Positions 5,971-6,689 of a DNA stretch of 6,689 nt are shown here, piece by piece. The notes below the pieces were generated by a model. That model saw nothing but the letters and a program-made list of their open reading frames with translations. It did not search any database and had not been told where the DNA came from. Origin of the DNA: Bacillota bacterium (GTDB taxonomy: Bacteria > Bacillota > Clostridia > Peptostreptococcales > Anaerovoracaceae). A program made the position numbers and the translations under genes. The DNA lies in contig JAEENW010000195.1 in assembly GCA_016283945.1 (NCBI GenBank), positions 1 through 6,689 on the forward strand, read 5' to 3'. How positions within the stretch are numbered: position 1 is the stretch's first letter; each line of letters starts with the position of its first letter.

Positions 5971-6689
5971 TCAGCCTTCCCCGGCCTCTCCTATCTCCGC
6001 GAGAAGCAGCTTGGCGGCTCTGGAGAATATGTGCTCCTTCTTCCACACAAGGTAGAGCTCGCACTCGAGGCGTGGTTCCAGCGGTCTGAAGCAGAGCATC
6101 CCTTCGGGGCCGGTATCGATAAGCCTGTCGAGTGTGAGGGCGCAGCCAACGCATGTTTCAACGAGCAACGACGCGTTGTAGATCAGGTTATAGGTAGCCG
6201 CGATGTTCATCCCGGACGCGTCGCTTCCGAGCCAGTCCTCCAGCTCCCCGGTCTCCAGCGACTGCTGCGAGAGTATGAGCGGTATGCCCTCCAGGTCCTC
6301 CCTGCGGATGCTGTCCTTTGCGGCGAGGGAGCTGTCCTTTCTCATGAGAACGCCCCAGGTGTCCTGTACCGGCAGCGGCTCGTACTCATATCTGGACAGG
6401 TCCGTCTCGCCGATAACTATCCCGAGGTCCAGAAGCCCGCTGTCCAGGCGCCTGTAGACCTCGTCCGCGTTCCCGCTGTAGATGTGGAAGCGCACGCCGC
6501 TGTGCTGAGCGCGTATCCTCTCCGCGGCCTCGGCGATGATCCTCATTGCCCTGGTCTCGCCGGCGCCTATGAAGATGTCCCCGCTGATCTGCGCGGAGGC
6601 GGGGCTCAGCTCGGACTCTGTCCGCTCGGCGAGCTCGACTATCTCGCCCGCCCTCAGCCTGAGGAGCCTTCCCTCCTCGGTGAGGGTGA
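5971..6689 (-). CDS. LysR-type transcriptional regulator, N-terminus beyond the window
   Basis: The - strand frame ends at TGA (5973-5971) and stays open to the right edge, giving about 239 residues. An internal ATG at 6546 is not the start, because the frame continues upstream with typical LysR sequence. The first visible residues, TLTEEGRLL, match the end of the winged helix-turn-helix. A linker helix rich in Glu and Arg follows, then QISGDIFIGAGETRAM, the usual entry into the effector-binding domain. Later blocks include SGNADEVYRRLDSGLLDLGI and GVLMRKDSSLA, also standard. Roughly 60 N-terminal residues with most of the DNA-binding domain are missing, assuming the usual total near 300. It should be a cytoplasmic, ligand-responsive DNA-binding regulator. 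Its stop is 5 bases from that of glgB (convergent), so glgB is not obviously its target; LysR proteins usually control a divergent neighbour, which would lie right of this window. Confidence 0.93.
   Translation of the reverse strand, partial: TLTEEGRLLRLRAGEIVELAERTESELSPASAQISGDIFIGAGETRAMRIIAEAAERIRAQHSGVRFHIYSGNADEVYRRLDSGLLDLGIVIGETDLSRYEYEPLPVQDTWGVLMRKDSSLAAKDSIRREDLEGIPLILSQQSLETGELEDWLGSDASGMNIAATYNLIYNASLLVETCVGCALTLDRLIDTGPEGMLCFRPLEPRLECELYLVWKKEHIFSRAAKLLLAEIGEAGEG

Noticed and set aside
4214..6154. A very long open frame (646 codons) on the - strand opposite glgB
   Set aside because: Its translation is low-complexity (Val, Glu, Gly, Leu and Ala rich) with no recognisable domain. 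It lies antisense to a gene with full GH13 motifs and crosses into the LysR gene. Such frames are expected opposite GC-rich genes.

Overview
The window is an ordinary-looking piece of GC-rich bacterial chromosome. Arg AGG and Ile ATA codons are frequent alongside G/C-ending codons. Every complete gene has a purine-rich Shine-Dalgarno sequence. One protein carries a bacterial lipobox, and a LysR regulator and a bacterial GlgB are present. This fits a high-GC anaerobic bacterium of clostridial or similar gut or rumen type, but nothing here fixes the taxon and that is a weak inference.

Layout. The + strand carries five genes and the - strand one. (1) The tail of an unidentified gene runs off the left edge, and its stop overlaps the start of (2), a complete amidase-signature hydrolase (130-1545). 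A promoter-like element over the end of the amidase (1520-1548) precedes (3), a small unrecognised lipoprotein with a TTG start (1613-2368). After 84 bases comes (4), an M20-family AbgB-type amidohydrolase (2453-3898), closed by a near-perfect intrinsic terminator (3906-3933). A 115-base GC-rich spacer follows with two exact 27-bp tandem repeats, each able to form a hairpin. It leads into (5), glycogen branching enzyme glgB (4049-5965). Converging on glgB, with only 5 bases between stop codons, is (6), a LysR-type regulator (5971 to beyond 6689) whose DNA-binding N-terminus lies outside the window.

How the genes relate. The amidase and the AbgB homologue are both predicted cytoplasmic amide-bond hydrolases, so the left half could be a small scavenging module for amidated or N-acyl amino acid compounds. 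No transporter and no AbgA partner are visible, so this is inference. glgB is a separate transcription unit with no other glycogen gene in view, and the LysR target cannot be told from here.

I see no CRISPR array, tRNA, rRNA, insertion sequence, phage gene or defence system. The least explained stretch is the repeat-bearing leader of glgB.
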